From: Clostridia bacterium
GTDB lineage: Bacteria > Bacillota > Clostridia > Christensenellales > CAG-314
Length of the DNA stretch: 53,185 bases
NCBI GenBank assembly: GCA_028698585.1
Contig: JAQVWG010000003.1
Location: 71,131 to 124,315 of the forward strand
Direction: 5' to 3'
Part shown: positions 1-9,322 of the stretch, one piece after another
How the letters are laid out: every line of letters starts with the position of its first letter
How positions within the stretch are numbered: position 1 is the first letter of the stretch
The notes under the pieces: model-generated
Databases searched by the model: none
The model's input: only the letters and a program-made list of their open reading frames with translations
Told to the model about the DNA's origin: nothing
Position numbers and translations under genes: made by a program

Positions 1-357
1 TACAGTCTGAAACAATCTGTGCAGTGTGCTTGAGCTAACGGGTTGTCAACAGTTCACACATGGTTATTCTATCCTTGATACGAGTTTTTGGCAAGCATTT
101 TTTTGACGCACACTCGTTATGGGCATTAAATCAACAGTATTTGACCGGTTTACCGCGTTAAATCAGATAATTACCACAGTATCAACAGTATTTGGTTACT
201 TGTAACTAATGCACATATGTATATCAATCTGTAACAGTCGTACAGATTACGAGCAATGTTAGTATTAGTTAGGTATTATGCATTAATGATATGCATATTA
301 TAGATTGCTAACATCATAATGCAGTCGGTCGATAATATGAGTGGAGGTGGAAAGCGC
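1..357. other. Non-coding leader upstream of ddh
   Basis: I see no gene in this stretch; all frames are interrupted. A 14-nt word (ATCAACAGTATTTG) occurs at 130-143 and again at 182-195. A 7-7-7 inverted repeat, TATGCAT-N7-ATGCATA, lies at 277-297, about 60 nt before the ddh start, and could be an operator or leader hairpin. No convincing sigma-A promoter was found. Confidence 0.5.
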
Positions 358-1272
358 ATGTCGGTTAAAGCAATAGTGGGATACGGTAGGCTGGGCAGAA
401 GTCTAGAACAGATAATGCTCGATAACAATCAGCAAGTTATCGTTTTATCTACGCGTAAGGACTGTAACAGTATCAGTCCTTGTTATCCTCTTGACAATTT
501 AGCACAGATATATGCCGATGTAGAGTACGCATACTTGTGCGTTGGCAGTGCCACACAATCATCAACCATTGCACCCTACGTATTGCAGTATGTAGACACT
601 ATAGATTGCTATGACAATCATGCGCAAATGAACAGTTACATGCATACAATGAGCAGTGTCGCCAACTCTCACAATACCAAGTGTATGATAGGATTCGGCT
701 GGGATCCCGGTCTACTCTCACTATATAGGCTGTTGGGCAATCTGTATGCGCCAGCGCACACATTCTGGGGAGAGGGCGTATCGATGGGACACACTAATGC
801 AGTCAAGCAGATAGAGGGCGTGGCTGATTGTGTGTGCTATACCATTCCTTACCCCCAGAGTATCGCCGACGCTATGCAAGGGAACTGTGTGTATGCCCCC
901 AATACCACCCATAAACGAATTGTGGATATATTACCTAGCCTAGATGCAGACAGATTGGCAATAGTAGATAGTATACTGTCTATGAAGGACTATTTCGTTG
1001 GATATGAGGTGGACATCAATTTCCTGTCCAAAGAGCAGTTTAATAAGTGTAGAGGGGTTAATTATCATAAAGGTCAAGTGATATGCACGACCTCAACATA
1101 CTATCTGTCATTTACAGTGTCCATGCAGGATAATAGTCAGTTTACTGCTCAATGTATGTATAACTTTAGTCGTGCTTTGCCCAAACTTAATAGTGGTAGC
1201 GCTTACACGATAACAACGGTACCACCATATCTATATTTACCAGACAGTAACAACTACACTCAATACATATAG
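358..1272 (+). CDS. ddh: meso-diaminopimelate dehydrogenase
   Basis: Reductively aminates L-tetrahydrodipicolinate with NADPH and ammonia to meso-diaminopimelate, a one-step route to the lysine and peptidoglycan precursor in the cytoplasm. The N-terminal Rossmann motif GYGRLG is at residues 8-13. The family signatures GWDPG (114-118) and WGEGVSMGH (from 137) are both present. The 304-residue length is close to the usual size of about 320. I chose ATG 358 because a strong Shine-Dalgarno GGAGGTGG ends 7 nt before it; an in-frame ATG at 319 has no such site. The gene stands alone, with structured non-coding DNA on both sides. An aspartokinase of the same pathway lies 3 kb away on the other strand. 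The protein is diverged and rich in cysteine, but I see no missing motif. Confidence 0.9.
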   Translation: MSVKAIVGYGRLGRSLEQIMLDNNQQVIVLSTRKDCNSISPCYPLDNLAQIYADVEYAYLCVGSATQSSTIAPYVLQYVDTIDCYDNHAQMNSYMHTMSSVANSHNTKCMIGFGWDPGLLSLYRLLGNLYAPAHTFWGEGVSMGHTNAVKQIEGVADCVCYTIPYPQSIADAMQGNCVYAPNTTHKRIVDILPSLDADRLAIVDSILSMKDYFVGYEVDINFLSKEQFNKCRGVNYHKGQVICTTSTYYLSFTVSMQDNSQFTAQCMYNFSRALPKLNSGSAYTITTVPPYLYLPDSNNYTQYI

Positions 1273-1603
1273 CGTGCAACTTGCTCTGATTCACATTAGA
1301 ATTAAGTTCAACTACTACTGCAGTAGAGGCAGAGTCACAGTTATGCTAATGATATGACATTAAGTTATAGTATCATTAGAATTATTATCCTGCTAATGTT
1401 ACTGACTCTGCAGGGTAATCTAACTTGCTAGACGATTACTAATCGAATGCGCACGAAGTGAACGAATGAACTCAAGTATCTGTAATACAATCCAATGTTT
1501 TTCATTATTTTGGCAAGTATTATGAAAAAAACACTTTATTTTTTGGCATTAGTATTGTATTATCTATATGAATATAAGTCCCATTATTTGTAGAGGTTGA
1601 ATA
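1273..1603. other. Structured intergenic region, ddh to cdaA
   Basis: No gene is visible. The region holds nested inverted repeats: GCAGAGTCA (1329-1337) pairs with TGACTCTGC (1403-1411), and inside it CTAATGATA (1346-1354) pairs with TATCATTAG (1371-1379). A 12-bp perfect palindrome CTACTGCAGTAG sits at 1315-1326. There is no T tract directly after the outer stem, so this is not a standard terminator. Confidence 0.55.
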
Positions 1604-2443
1604 ATGACTTTTCTCCAATATCTAGTTGATAGATTTGCTCATTTACAATGGATGTATATAGCAGAGATTCTGCTATTGTTTATCACACTGTACTTTGTAT
1701 TCAGTTATTACAAGAGACAGAATGCACTGTGGTTTACCTACATTCAGGTGATATGCGTGCTTGTTGTATTCGCTATGTGCCTACTTAATTTTACTATCAG
1801 TAAGGCGCTCATTCTGTTACTGCTGATAATCCTCAGCGTTTTTCCTGCTATACTGTTCACTAATGACATAAGACGTAGTTTATTCCGCTTGACATGGCAC
1901 GATATATTCAAAGAGCAAAAAGGCGATGAACAACTGGATATAGAGCAACTCCAGTCAACGGCAGACGCCATAGTTAAGGCATGCCTGAATATGAGCAAGA
2001 ACGACGTGGGTGCGCTCATTGTTATATATGAGAACGTAATAGAGAGCATAGTAGAGAGTGGCACTTATGTCAATGCCAAGGTTAGCAGTGAACTTATTGA
2101 GACGGTTTTCTTTCCCAAGTCTCCCTTGCATGACGGCGCAGTGATTATTGTCGGCAACAAGATAGTGTCGGCAAGTTGTTATCTGCCACTTACGTCAAGA
2201 CAAGATTTTCCTAAGGAGTTTGGCACTCGCCACCGTGCAGCCATAGGCGTTACCGAACAGTATCCGCAGGCAACGGCAATAGTCGTGTCGGAGGAGTCGG
2301 GGGTTATATCTGCCTGTCATGACGGCAAAATGCTGAGATATCTATCCGGTGACAGTCTGTACGAAGTGTTGCGCCATGCACTTAAACTACGCAATGACAA
2401 GGATCAAGAGAAGGCTATATGGGGTGTCAATTATGAAGAATAA
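1604..2443 (+). CDS. cdaA: Membrane diadenylate cyclase CdaA
   Basis: Condenses two ATP to cyclic di-AMP, the second messenger that controls potassium and osmolyte uptake and cell-wall homeostasis. Three hydrophobic segments (about residues 14-36, 41-63 and 65-84) anchor it in the membrane. The cytoplasmic DAC (DisA_N) domain follows, with the catalytic DGA motif at 177-179 and the RHR motif at 209-211. Length is 279 residues, normal for CdaA. A GAGG ribosome site precedes the ATG. In Firmicutes cdaA is usually followed by cdaR (YbbR domains) and glmM; here only a 42-residue stub follows, overlapping the cdaA end by 11 nt. Confidence 0.95.
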   Translation: MTFLQYLVDRFAHLQWMYIAEILLLFITLYFVFSYYKRQNALWFTYIQVICVLVVFAMCLLNFTISKALILLLLIILSVFPAILFTNDIRRSLFRLTWHDIFKEQKGDEQLDIEQLQSTADAIVKACLNMSKNDVGALIVIYENVIESIVESGTYVNAKVSSELIETVFFPKSPLHDGAVIIVGNKIVSASCYLPLTSRQDFPKEFGTRHRAAIGVTEQYPQATAIVVSEESGVISACHDGKMLRYLSGDSLYEVLRHALKLRNDKDQEKAIWGVNYEE

Positions 2444-2561
2444 GATTAAGAAAGAAGGCGGTTTCTTCTATAGAGTATTCGTGCATAATGCAGAGTTGAA
2501 GTGGCTTGCGCTTGTGTGTGCAATCGCAGTATGGCTATTGCTGGGTTACCTAGTAGTCTAG
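2433..2561 (+). CDS. 42-residue CdaR-like membrane stub
   Basis: A short frame overlapping the last 11 nt of cdaA. It encodes a basic N-terminus (MKNKIKKEGG), then an amphipathic stretch and one hydrophobic segment, WLALVCAIAVWLLLGYLVV, ending directly in a stop. This resembles the N-terminal anchor of CdaR/YbbR proteins, which directly follow cdaA and regulate it, but all extracytoplasmic YbbR domains are absent. A terminator follows 25 nt later, so the frame has no room to continue. It may be a decayed cdaR or a minimal functional regulator. The start is inferred from translational coupling; the preceding GGGGTG is a modest ribosome site. Confidence 0.65.
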   Translation: MKNKIKKEGGFFYRVFVHNAELKWLALVCAIAVWLLLGYLVV

Positions 2562-2585
2562 TGTAGCATACTAACATATACAATT

Positions 2586-2613
2586 ATGCTCTTATTACTA
2601 CAGAGCATTTTTT
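2586..2613 (+). terminator. Rho-independent terminator after cdaA
   Basis: Perfect 7-bp stem ATGCTCT / AGAGCAT with a 9-nt loop followed by six T. It closes the cdaA-stub unit just before the DUF1015 gene. Confidence 0.8.
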
Positions 2614-2643
2614 ATTACCATGCAACAGGAGGAATAATTAATC

Positions 2644-3873
2644 GTGACAGTTAAAGCACCTACAATTTTATTACCGAACAGTAATATCAATCTGAACAAG
2701 TGGGCAGTTGTTGCCTGCGACCAGTTTACCAGTCAGCCTGACTATTGGGACAGTGTGAATCAGTTGACCAAGGGCGCGTACAGCACACGCCATATTACCC
2801 TGCCTGAGATATATTTACCTCAAGCAGACGACAAGATGATTAACGGTATTAATGATACCATTAAGAGCTATTTGACGCAGGGTGTGTTGCGTGAAGTCGG
2901 TGAGTGTTTCATACTAACTGTTAGGAACACCCCTTACACAGCCCAACGTGTTGGCCTTGTACTCTCTGTCGACTTGGAGGATTATGATTACAGACAGGGC
3001 ACGTCTAGCCTGATTAGAGCCACTGAGGGCACAGTAATTGAACGCATACCACCGCGCGTACGTATCCGCAAAGACGCCCTAATCGAACTACCACACATAA
3101 TGGTGCTCTATGACGATCCTGACAATACGGTGCTTAACGACCTATATAATAATAGGGACAAGTTGCCCAAGTTATACGACTTCGACCTGATGATGAATGG
3201 TGGCCACATAGCAGGCTATCAAATCAGCAACACTGCGCCTGTTATCAACAAGTTAAACAAGTTAGTTAAGAATGGTATGCTGTTCGCCATGGGGGACGGC
3301 AATCACTCGCTCGCCACTGCTAAAGCAATATGGGAGCAGACTAAGACGACATTGAGTAAATCAGAGCAGGAGAATCACCCTGCCAGATTTGCCCTAGTTG
3401 AGGCTGTCAACCTGTTTGATGAGGGACTGGTGTTCGAGCCTATCCACCGTGTTGTGTTCAACTGCGGTAAGCAACTCATTGAGAGCCTGTCTATTATCGG
3501 TGGCGAAAGGAAATGTAAACTCCATTATCAAGGAGTTGATTACTGCCTTAATCTGCCACAGTCAGCAATACAGGCTGTCAAATCAGTGCAGGAGTGCATA
3601 GATAAGTACCTCGCACTTGATAAGAATGCCTCTGTTGACTATGTACACGGAGAAAGTGATGTCAAGAAGGTTGCAGACCAGCACCCACAATCCGTTGCAA
3701 TCGTTCTGCCCACACTCGCTAAAGAAGACTTGTTCGACTATGTAACAACTAATGGCGTACTGCCACGCAAGACATTCAGTATGGGCGAAGCATTCGAGAA
3801 GCGCTACTACTTGGAGGCAAAGTTCATTAAGACATTAACGCCTGAACAGAGGCAACAGTTCAAAACCAAGTAA
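2644..3873 (+). CDS. DUF1015 family protein
   Basis: A 409-residue protein matching the DUF1015 family by its opening (ILLPNSN...WAVVACDQFTSQ) and the family signature GDGNHSLATAK, beginning at residue 217. The family has no settled biochemical role; in clostridia it often sits near serine-biosynthesis genes, which are not seen here. No signal peptide or membrane segment is visible, so it is probably cytoplasmic. The start is GTG 2644, preceded by a full AGGAGG 11 nt upstream. The gene follows the cdaA terminator and is convergent with the aspartokinase, so it is probably a single-gene unit. Confidence 0.85.
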   Translation: MTVKAPTILLPNSNINLNKWAVVACDQFTSQPDYWDSVNQLTKGAYSTRHITLPEIYLPQADDKMINGINDTIKSYLTQGVLREVGECFILTVRNTPYTAQRVGLVLSVDLEDYDYRQGTSSLIRATEGTVIERIPPRVRIRKDALIELPHIMVLYDDPDNTVLNDLYNNRDKLPKLYDFDLMMNGGHIAGYQISNTAPVINKLNKLVKNGMLFAMGDGNHSLATAKAIWEQTKTTLSKSEQENHPARFALVEAVNLFDEGLVFEPIHRVVFNCGKQLIESLSIIGGERKCKLHYQGVDYCLNLPQSAIQAVKSVQECIDKYLALDKNASVDYVHGESDVKKVADQHPQSVAIVLPTLAKEDLFDYVTTNGVLPRKTFSMGEAFEKRYYLEAKFIKTLTPEQRQQFKTK

Positions 3874-4051
3874 TTACATATACATAACACCTAGTTACTC
3901 TGTGTGTGTCATGCAATCAGACCAGTCTATGTATAGAGTTGTATAGATTGATTGTAGTGAAGTGTCTATAAGCCGTTATTGGAGCAGTGAGCATACCTGA
4001 TAGTGGTTATTAAGTAAAGGATGTGTCTATTTACTTGTACACCTTGGTAGG

Positions 4052-5257
4052 TTACTGGAGTACAGGATAGAGCATATCTACTATACGTTCATTTGTGATT
4101 ATACCGCAACAATATTTGTCTGCATAGCTGTACAATAGTTGGACATTATTAGTATGCAGACAGTCGAATATTCTAGCAATTGGCATTTGCCCGCCATACA
4201 GTATCTTAGTGTGGTGGGCTTTGATTATATTTATTGATTGATTGAGTAAATACTTATCTATGATAATACTGTTACTAGCGCAGATAAAAACTGTTTGACT
4301 ATCCGTTCTGTGTAGTACGTTGACATTACACTTACTGATTGCCTGCTGAACTGATTGAGTTGTTCTGCCCTCAATTACACAATAGTCAACGTAATCACTA
4401 GTTATTGCAAGCAGTCCATTGTTATTAGAGCTAGATGATATGAGTGTGCCGATTGCGTATGGCGCGTATATGCTCTTGAGCGCTATGGGGATGTCGGCGT
4501 CTATGCAGGGAACTAGGCTATCTCTATGAATTACATCAGCGCCCATTTGATTGAGCGACAGCAATTGAGTATATCCTATGTGACTAAGCAGTTGCGCATT
4601 GAGGTATTGAGTAGGGTTGACTTGCAGAAAACCATCCACGTCAATATAATTCTCGTACAGATACGAGTTGGATGCAAGTGCAAGTAGCGCTCCACTTATA
4701 TCGCTTCCTCCTCGGTCAAAAGTGATAATATTGTCTTTATAACTGCCATAGTATCCACTCATTACCACGCCCTGTTTATCCCTAATAGCACTGGAAATGC
4801 GTTTAATACTATTGCCGAGCACTAATCTGTGCCGTGAGTCGAATACCACCACATCCTTACTGTCAATGAAGTCATACCCAAGCAGTTGCGCAGTCAGGTA
4901 ACCCGTTATGTACTCGCCTCTACTCGCAACGAAGTCCACAGTATAGGGGTGATTCTGTAGTAGTGCACACCTACATATTCGCTCAACATCAATTACCATG
5001 TTAACGCTACGCACCATATCAATATGTCGATTGACCATATTGTGATATAGTGGGTGAGCCAGTATCTGCGTTATACTTGTGCATTGAGAGTACAATTGTA
5101 ATAGTATATCCGTAGTTTTGATGTCACCTATATAATTGCGCCCCATTGCAGACACAACCACGTATTTTCTGTCGGCGTGTTGATTGACTATCTCTTTGAT
5201 TCTGCACCAGTTAAGTATAGTGGCGCTACTGCCCCCGAACTTACATGTAATACTCAT
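4052..5257 (-). CDS. lysC: Aspartokinase
   Basis: Phosphorylates aspartate, the first committed step to lysine, threonine, methionine and diaminopimelate. The kinase motif KFGGSS is at residues 6-11, SRGEY at 112-116, GGSD at 183-186 and DVDGF at 206-210. The C-terminal third should be the ACT regulatory region but is strongly diverged. I take ATG 5257 as start: it puts KFGGSS where the family has it, and a longer frame from 5299 runs into a 90-bp direct repeat that is not protein-like. The ribosome site is weak. Product length is 401 residues, near the single-domain norm of about 400-450. Isoform assignment is not possible, so the symbol is generic. Confidence 0.85.
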   Translation of the reverse strand: MSITCKFGGSSATILNWCRIKEIVNQHADRKYVVVSAMGRNYIGDIKTTDILLQLYSQCTSITQILAHPLYHNMVNRHIDMVRSVNMVIDVERICRCALLQNHPYTVDFVASRGEYITGYLTAQLLGYDFIDSKDVVVFDSRHRLVLGNSIKRISSAIRDKQGVVMSGYYGSYKDNIITFDRGGSDISGALLALASNSYLYENYIDVDGFLQVNPTQYLNAQLLSHIGYTQLLSLNQMGADVIHRDSLVPCIDADIPIALKSIYAPYAIGTLISSSSNNNGLLAITSDYVDYCVIEGRTTQSVQQAISKCNVNVLHRTDSQTVFICASNSIIIDKYLLNQSINIIKAHHTKILYGGQMPIARIFDCLHTNNVQLLYSYADKYCCGIITNERIVDMLYPVLQ

Positions 5258-5266
5258 ACCTATACC

Positions 5267-5439
5267 ATATGCTTGACTACAACTGCACTTGCACACCAAA
5301 CAATTGATTCGTAGATATTATGTTACTATTATCACGCACTTCTTATTTACCATGCAATATGCTTGACTACAACTGCACTTGCACACCAAACAATTGATTC
5401 GTAGATATTATGTTACTATTATCACGCACTTCTTATTTA
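5267..5439. repeat. Direct duplication at the lysC 5' end, 90-bp period
   Basis: An 83-nt block is present twice without a mismatch, at 5267-5349 and 5357-5439, separated by 7 nt. The first copy directly abuts the lysC start region and contains the codons of the apparent N-terminal extension; the second is an upstream echo. Any lysC promoter here would be duplicated with it. Confidence 0.9.
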
Positions 5440-5691
5440 ACCATATATCTATGTAGTGTGGATAAATGCAAATGTTGTTAATACTAGTTGGCGCACATTG
5501 ATTAACTTCATAAACAGTTCTCAGTCACGAGTCGGTCTGTGTGCTCTGCGCGTTAATAAGCGCATAAGAGTCATACATTAACACAGTACAATGTAGGAGA
5601 ATCTGGATTATCTTTTTTTTGCATTGGTAACGTTAAACATAAGCAGATTCGTGTGTACATAGTATCTCGCGACAGAACCACTTGCCTGCAT
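5440..5691. other. Non-coding spacer between two repeats
   Basis: No gene is visible. A small hairpin TGCGC-N8-GCGCA and a run of eight T (near 5612) are the only marks. It is part of a gene-free stretch of about 1.1 kb between lysC and the glycerophosphodiesterase. Confidence 0.4.
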
Positions 5692-6156
5692 GCATTTACA
5701 CTGTACCTAGTGCCAAAACTATCTCGTATGCATTTACTATGCCTTTCTATACAACCAATCTGTGAGCAATTATACCGTACCTAACTGTTAAATCACCTTG
5801 CGCGCATTTACATGGTACCTAGTGCCAAAACTATCTCGTATGCATTTACTATGCCTTTCTATACAACCATTCTGTGAGCAATTATGCCGTACCTAACTGT
5901 TAAATCACCTTGCGCGCATTTACATGGTACCTAGTGCCAAAACTATCTCGTATGCATTTACTATGCCTTTCTATACAACCAATCTGTGAGCAATTATACC
6001 GTACCTAACTGTTAAATCACCTTGCGCGCATTTACATGGTACCTAGTGCCAAAACTATCTCGCATGCATTTACTATGCCTTTCTATACAACCATTCTGTG
6101 AGCAATTATTCCGTACTACCTGTTAAATCACCTTGCGTGCATTTACACTGTACCTT
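5692..6156. repeat. 112-bp tandem array, four units plus a partial one
   Basis: Units begin with GCATTTACA at 5692, 5804, 5916, 6028 and 6139, giving periods of 112, 112, 112 and 111 bp. The fifth is only about 18 nt long. Units 1 and 3 share ACCAATCTG and TATACC where units 2 and 4 have ACCATTCTG and TATGCC/TATTCC, so the array looks like a duplicated dimer. No open frame spans the array. Each unit can form a small GGTAC-CTA-GTGCC hairpin; in unit 1 the first G is changed. Confidence 0.95.
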
Positions 6157-6268
6157 GCTCGAACCCTATTTATGAGTCTACACCTTACGTTGTGGCAGAA
6201 GCTTATTTTCGCATAATTTCTCTGTACTCCTTTTGTAATCCTTTCTCTGTGTTGATGACTGTGTGCGC

Positions 6269-6300
6269 AAAAAAACAACTCTAATTAAGTAAGAGTTGTT
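6269..6300 (-). terminator. Terminator of the glycerophosphodiesterase gene
   Basis: A 9-bp perfect stem AACAACTCT / AGAGTTGTT with a 9-nt loop; on the minus strand it is followed by a T run (seen as A on the plus strand, 6269-6275). It lies 46 nt past the minus-strand stop codon. Confidence 0.85.
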
Positions 6301-6345
6301 AATTGAATGTGTAGATATGCGAAATGATGTTTGATTGCTGAACAA

Positions 6346-7074
6346 TCATTTCATTCTGGGTGTAAAGTGCTCGAAAATGATGTTGTCGAAGTACTCCCTC
6401 TTGTTGTCTATCTCTTGCTGAGAGCGCACAGTCCATGCTATAATGGGCAGTCGTTTCTTCAATCTCTTAATCATAGGTGTTGCAATGTCATCTATATCAT
6501 ATGCGATGAATTGACTCTTGTTAGAACGGATAAAGAACAGATTTTTTAACATAATCTTCTTGTACCAAGCCAGATTGCTGTCCCTAAAATAGCAGGATAA
6601 CTGCCCTCTCACCGTGTCAGGCCTGTTCTCTGCCCACCACTTGACAATGAATGGATTGAATGATTCGATGCAGTACTCGCCCTTATAATTATCCAGTATA
6701 GTCGCTATTGTGTGTTCTGCAACACCGATATTCTTATGGTCCTTAATCTCTATAATCAGTGGCACTGCGCCATTGACCAGTTCAAGAAACTGCGTAAATG
6801 TCGGGATTGTCTGTTGACTGCCGAGTATGCCCAACTGCTTGATATCATCCCAGTTCTGTTCTCTTATGTCTGCATCCAGTCCTGTTAAACGTTTCATGTT
6901 GTCATCATGGAAAACGACTATTTGGCCATCTGCGGTCATCTGTAAGTCCATCTCAATTCCATAGTGGGAGTCAACAGCCAGCTGAAATGCCTCTAACGTA
7001 TTCTCCGGCACTTGTTCGTTGTGCAGTCCTCTGTGAGCAACAGCTGTATTAGTTAACCAAGTATTATCGTTCAT
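6346..7074 (-). CDS. Glycerophosphodiester phosphodiesterase
   Basis: Hydrolyses glycerophosphodiesters from lipid turnover to glycerol-3-phosphate and an alcohol. The GDPD fold motifs are intact: HRG at residues 14-16, ENT at 24-26, EMD at 41-43 and HD at 56-57, then IEIKD. These supply the metal ligands and the two catalytic histidines. The 242-residue product has no signal peptide, so it is the cytoplasmic UgpQ-like type rather than secreted GlpQ. An AAGGAGGT ribosome site lies just upstream of ATG 7074. The gene has its own promoter and terminator and is divergent from lepA. Confidence 0.9.
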   Translation of the reverse strand: MNDNTWLTNTAVAHRGLHNEQVPENTLEAFQLAVDSHYGIEMDLQMTADGQIVVFHDDNMKRLTGLDADIREQNWDDIKQLGILGSQQTIPTFTQFLELVNGAVPLIIEIKDHKNIGVAEHTIATILDNYKGEYCIESFNPFIVKWWAENRPDTVRGQLSCYFRDSNLAWYKKIMLKNLFFIRSNKSQFIAYDIDDIATPMIKRLKKRLPIIAWTVRSQQEIDNKREYFDNIIFEHFTPRMK

Positions 7075-7197
7075 ATATACCTCCTTCGTAGCCCCTATAC
7101 GCTACTAAACACCGATTGTTTACCATGATAAGAGCGTAACTTATGTTAATTATAGTTTATCTATTGTAATTATAGACCGTTGAGTAATTTTTATCAA
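7069..7197 (-). promoter_or_regulatory. Sigma-A promoter for the glycerophosphodiesterase gene
   Basis: Read on the minus strand, -35 TTGATA (7192-7197) and -10 TATAAT (7069-7074 by sequence; the ATTATA on the plus strand is at 7169-7174) are separated by 17 nt (7175-7191). The -10 is perfect and the -35 matches 5 of 6. The functional promoter is therefore 7169-7197; the leader to ATG 7074 is about 90 nt. Confidence 0.7.
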
Positions 7198-7222
7198 TAT
7201 AAATAAGGCTGTTTATGTTATT

Positions 7223-7236
7223 TTTATTGCAATAAA
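7223..7236. promoter_or_regulatory. 14-bp palindrome between divergent genes
   Basis: TTTATTGCAATAAA is a perfect 14-bp palindrome located 26 nt before the lepA start and upstream of the divergent glycerophosphodiesterase promoter. It could be a repressor site, but AT-rich palindromes also occur by chance. Confidence 0.35.
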
Positions 7237-7261
7237 CGATAATTTAGGATAGAATACTTCT

Positions 7262-9055
7262 ATGAAAAACATACGCAATTTTTGTATTATCGCACACATA
7301 GACCATGGCAAATCTACCCTTGCTGACCGATTAATTGAGATGACCGGACTAGTGCAGAGCAGAGATATGGAGAGCCAACTATTAGACAGCATGGACCTAG
7401 AGCGTGAGAGGGGTATAACTATCAAGTTGACCCCTGTCCGTATGCAATACAACTACAACGGCACTCTCTATACCCTTAACCTGATTGACACCCCCGGCCA
7501 CGTGGACTTCAACTACGAAGTATCTCGTTCCCTTGCTGCATGTGAGAGCGCACTGCTGGTCGTTGACTGCTCGCAAGGTGTCGAGGCGCAGACGCTTGCC
7601 AACTGTTACCTTGCAATCGAACACGATTTAGAGATAATACCCATAATTAACAAGATTGACCTTATGTCCGCAAGAGTCGAGGAGACTGTAGCCGAGATAC
7701 ACGATGTTATAGGTCTGGACGCCACCAACAGTCCACGCATATCTGCCAAGGAAGGCACCAACATTGACCAAGTGCTTAAGGCTATAATTGAACAGACACC
7801 ACCACCTCAGGGAGATGATGATGCTCCACTGACTGCACTGATTTTCGACTGCATTTATGACAACTATAAGGGTGTTATATGTCTAGTCAGGATTAAGGAC
7901 GGTACTGTCAGGGTGGGGACTCGCATTAAGATGTTTCAGACTGTTGGTAAGTCGTTCGACGTTACAGAGGTGGGCGTATTCGCACCCAAAATGCTCCCTG
8001 TTAATCAACTGTCCGCAGGAGAAGTGGGTTACATATGCGCTAGTATTAAGACTATAACAGATACCAATGTGGGCGACACTATAACTAACGTTGATAATCC
8101 AGCCAAACAGCCATTACCCGGATACAAAAAAGTGTTGCCAATGGTGTTCTGCGGCATATACCCTGCAGACGGCAGTAAGTATAACGACTTGAGAGATTCG
8201 CTGGAAAAACTTAAACTCAACGATAGTGCACTCATATACGAACCGGACACATCCGTAGCGCTAGGATTCGGATTCAGGTGCGGATTCTTGGGGCTACTGC
8301 ACATGGAGATAATACAAGAGAGGCTAGAGAGAGAGTTCGACCTTGACCTTGTTACTACTGCACCGAGCGTAGTTTATCGAGTGTTTACTACCAACGGACA
8401 GATGGTAGAGATAGACAATCCCACTAAACTGCCTTTGCCAGACAGGATAGAGCATATGGAGGAGCCGATTGTTAAGGCGTCTATATTCTCTCCTCCTGAG
8501 TATATCGGTTCCATTATGGAATTATGTCAGGACAAGCGAGGTACGTTCGTTGATATAGTGTATATTGATACTAAGAGAGTTACTATTAACTATATCTTGC
8601 CACTTAACGAGATTATTTACGACTTCTTCGACAAAATGAAATCTCGCACCAAGGGTTACGCTAGCCTAGATTATGAGGTAATAGGCTATCAGGCGGATAA
8701 ACTTGTCAGGCTGGACATGCTACTCAACGGGGAGATGTGCGATGCGCTGTCATTGATTGTGCATGAGAGCAGGGCATACTCTCGTGGCAGACAGATGGCG
8801 GAAAAACTTAAGGAGGCTATACCTCGCCAGATGTTCGAGATACCAGTTCAAGCTGCAATCGGTGGCAAGATTATCGCAAGAGAAACAGTTAAGGCCATGC
8901 GTAAGGATGTGCTTGCCAAGTGTTACGGAGGCGACATTACTCGCAAGAAGAAGTTGTTAGAGAAACAGAAAGAAGGCAAGAAGCGTATGCGTCAGGTGGG
9001 CTCGGTATCTGTTCCTAGCGAGGCATTCATGTCTATCCTCAAGATTGACGACTAA
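7262..9055 (+). CDS. lepA: Elongation factor 4 (LepA)
   Basis: Ribosome-binding translational GTPase that acts on stalled or mistranslocated ribosomes and in 30S biogenesis. The G1 loop AHIDHGKST is at residues 11-19, the switch region RERGITIK and DTPGH follow, then NKID. EF-G-like domains III and V and the LepA-specific C-terminal domain ([24 protein letters not shown]) complete the 597 residues, the normal length. Ribosome site AGGA lies about 10 nt before ATG 7262. It heads the usual clostridial series lepA-hemW-hrcA, although 267 nt separate it from hemW. Confidence 0.97.
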   Translation: MKNIRNFCIIAHIDHGKSTLADRLIEMTGLVQSRDMESQLLDSMDLERERGITIKLTPVRMQYNYNGTLYTLNLIDTPGHVDFNYEVSRSLAACESALLVVDCSQGVEAQTLANCYLAIEHDLEIIPIINKIDLMSARVEETVAEIHDVIGLDATNSPRISAKEGTNIDQVLKAIIEQTPPPQGDDDAPLTALIFDCIYDNYKGVICLVRIKDGTVRVGTRIKMFQTVGKSFDVTEVGVFAPKMLPVNQLSAGEVGYICASIKTITDTNVGDTITNVDNPAKQPLPGYKKVLPMVFCGIYPADGSKYNDLRDSLEKLKLNDSALIYEPDTSVALGFGFRCGFLGLLHMEIIQERLEREFDLDLVTTAPSVVYRVFTTNGQMVEIDNPTKLPLPDRIEHMEEPIVKASIFSPPEYIGSIMELCQDKRGTFVDIVYIDTKRVTINYILPLNEIIYDFFDKMKSRTKGYASLDYEVIGYQADKLVRLDMLLNGEMCDALSLIVHESRAYSRGRQMAEKLKEAIPRQMFEIPVQAAIGGKIIARETVKAMRKDVLAKCYGGDITRKKKLLEKQKEGKKRMRQVGSVSVPSEAFMSILKIDD

Positions 9056-9091
9056 CAATCAACACTAGTGTGGTAACCATATCTATGTGTG

Positions 9092-9121
9092 AGCAATAGT
9101 AGCAATATTGCTGAGCTTTTT
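9092..9121 (+). terminator. Possible terminator after lepA
   Basis: Stem AGCAATA / TATTGCT (7 bp, 7-nt loop) followed after GAGC by five T. The offset T tract makes it weaker than the others. An overlapping 12-bp palindrome AGCAATATTGCT is at 9101-9112. Confidence 0.45.
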
Positions 9122-9322
9122 AATGGTAAGTACTAATCACATAACTTGAGCAATCTAGGTAAGTATGCCCACGTACTACCGCTCGCAGTCATTCTATATG
9201 CAGGCAATTGCGTAATACAGGCAGACGTGATTTGATAACTAAACACTAGACTCAAGTAATCTAAATAGGTTTTACCAAATATACCGTCAATACCACATGA
9301 CATAACGGTCTAGGGAGAGATA

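Noticed and set aside
1-357. T-box or lysine riboswitch before ddh or lysC
   Set aside because: No T-box AGGGTGGNACCGCG core and no lysine-riboswitch pattern found in either leader.
5692-6156. CRISPR array
   Set aside because: Units of 112 bp are near-identical along their whole length with no unique spacers, and no cas genes are present. The same holds for the 162-bp array.
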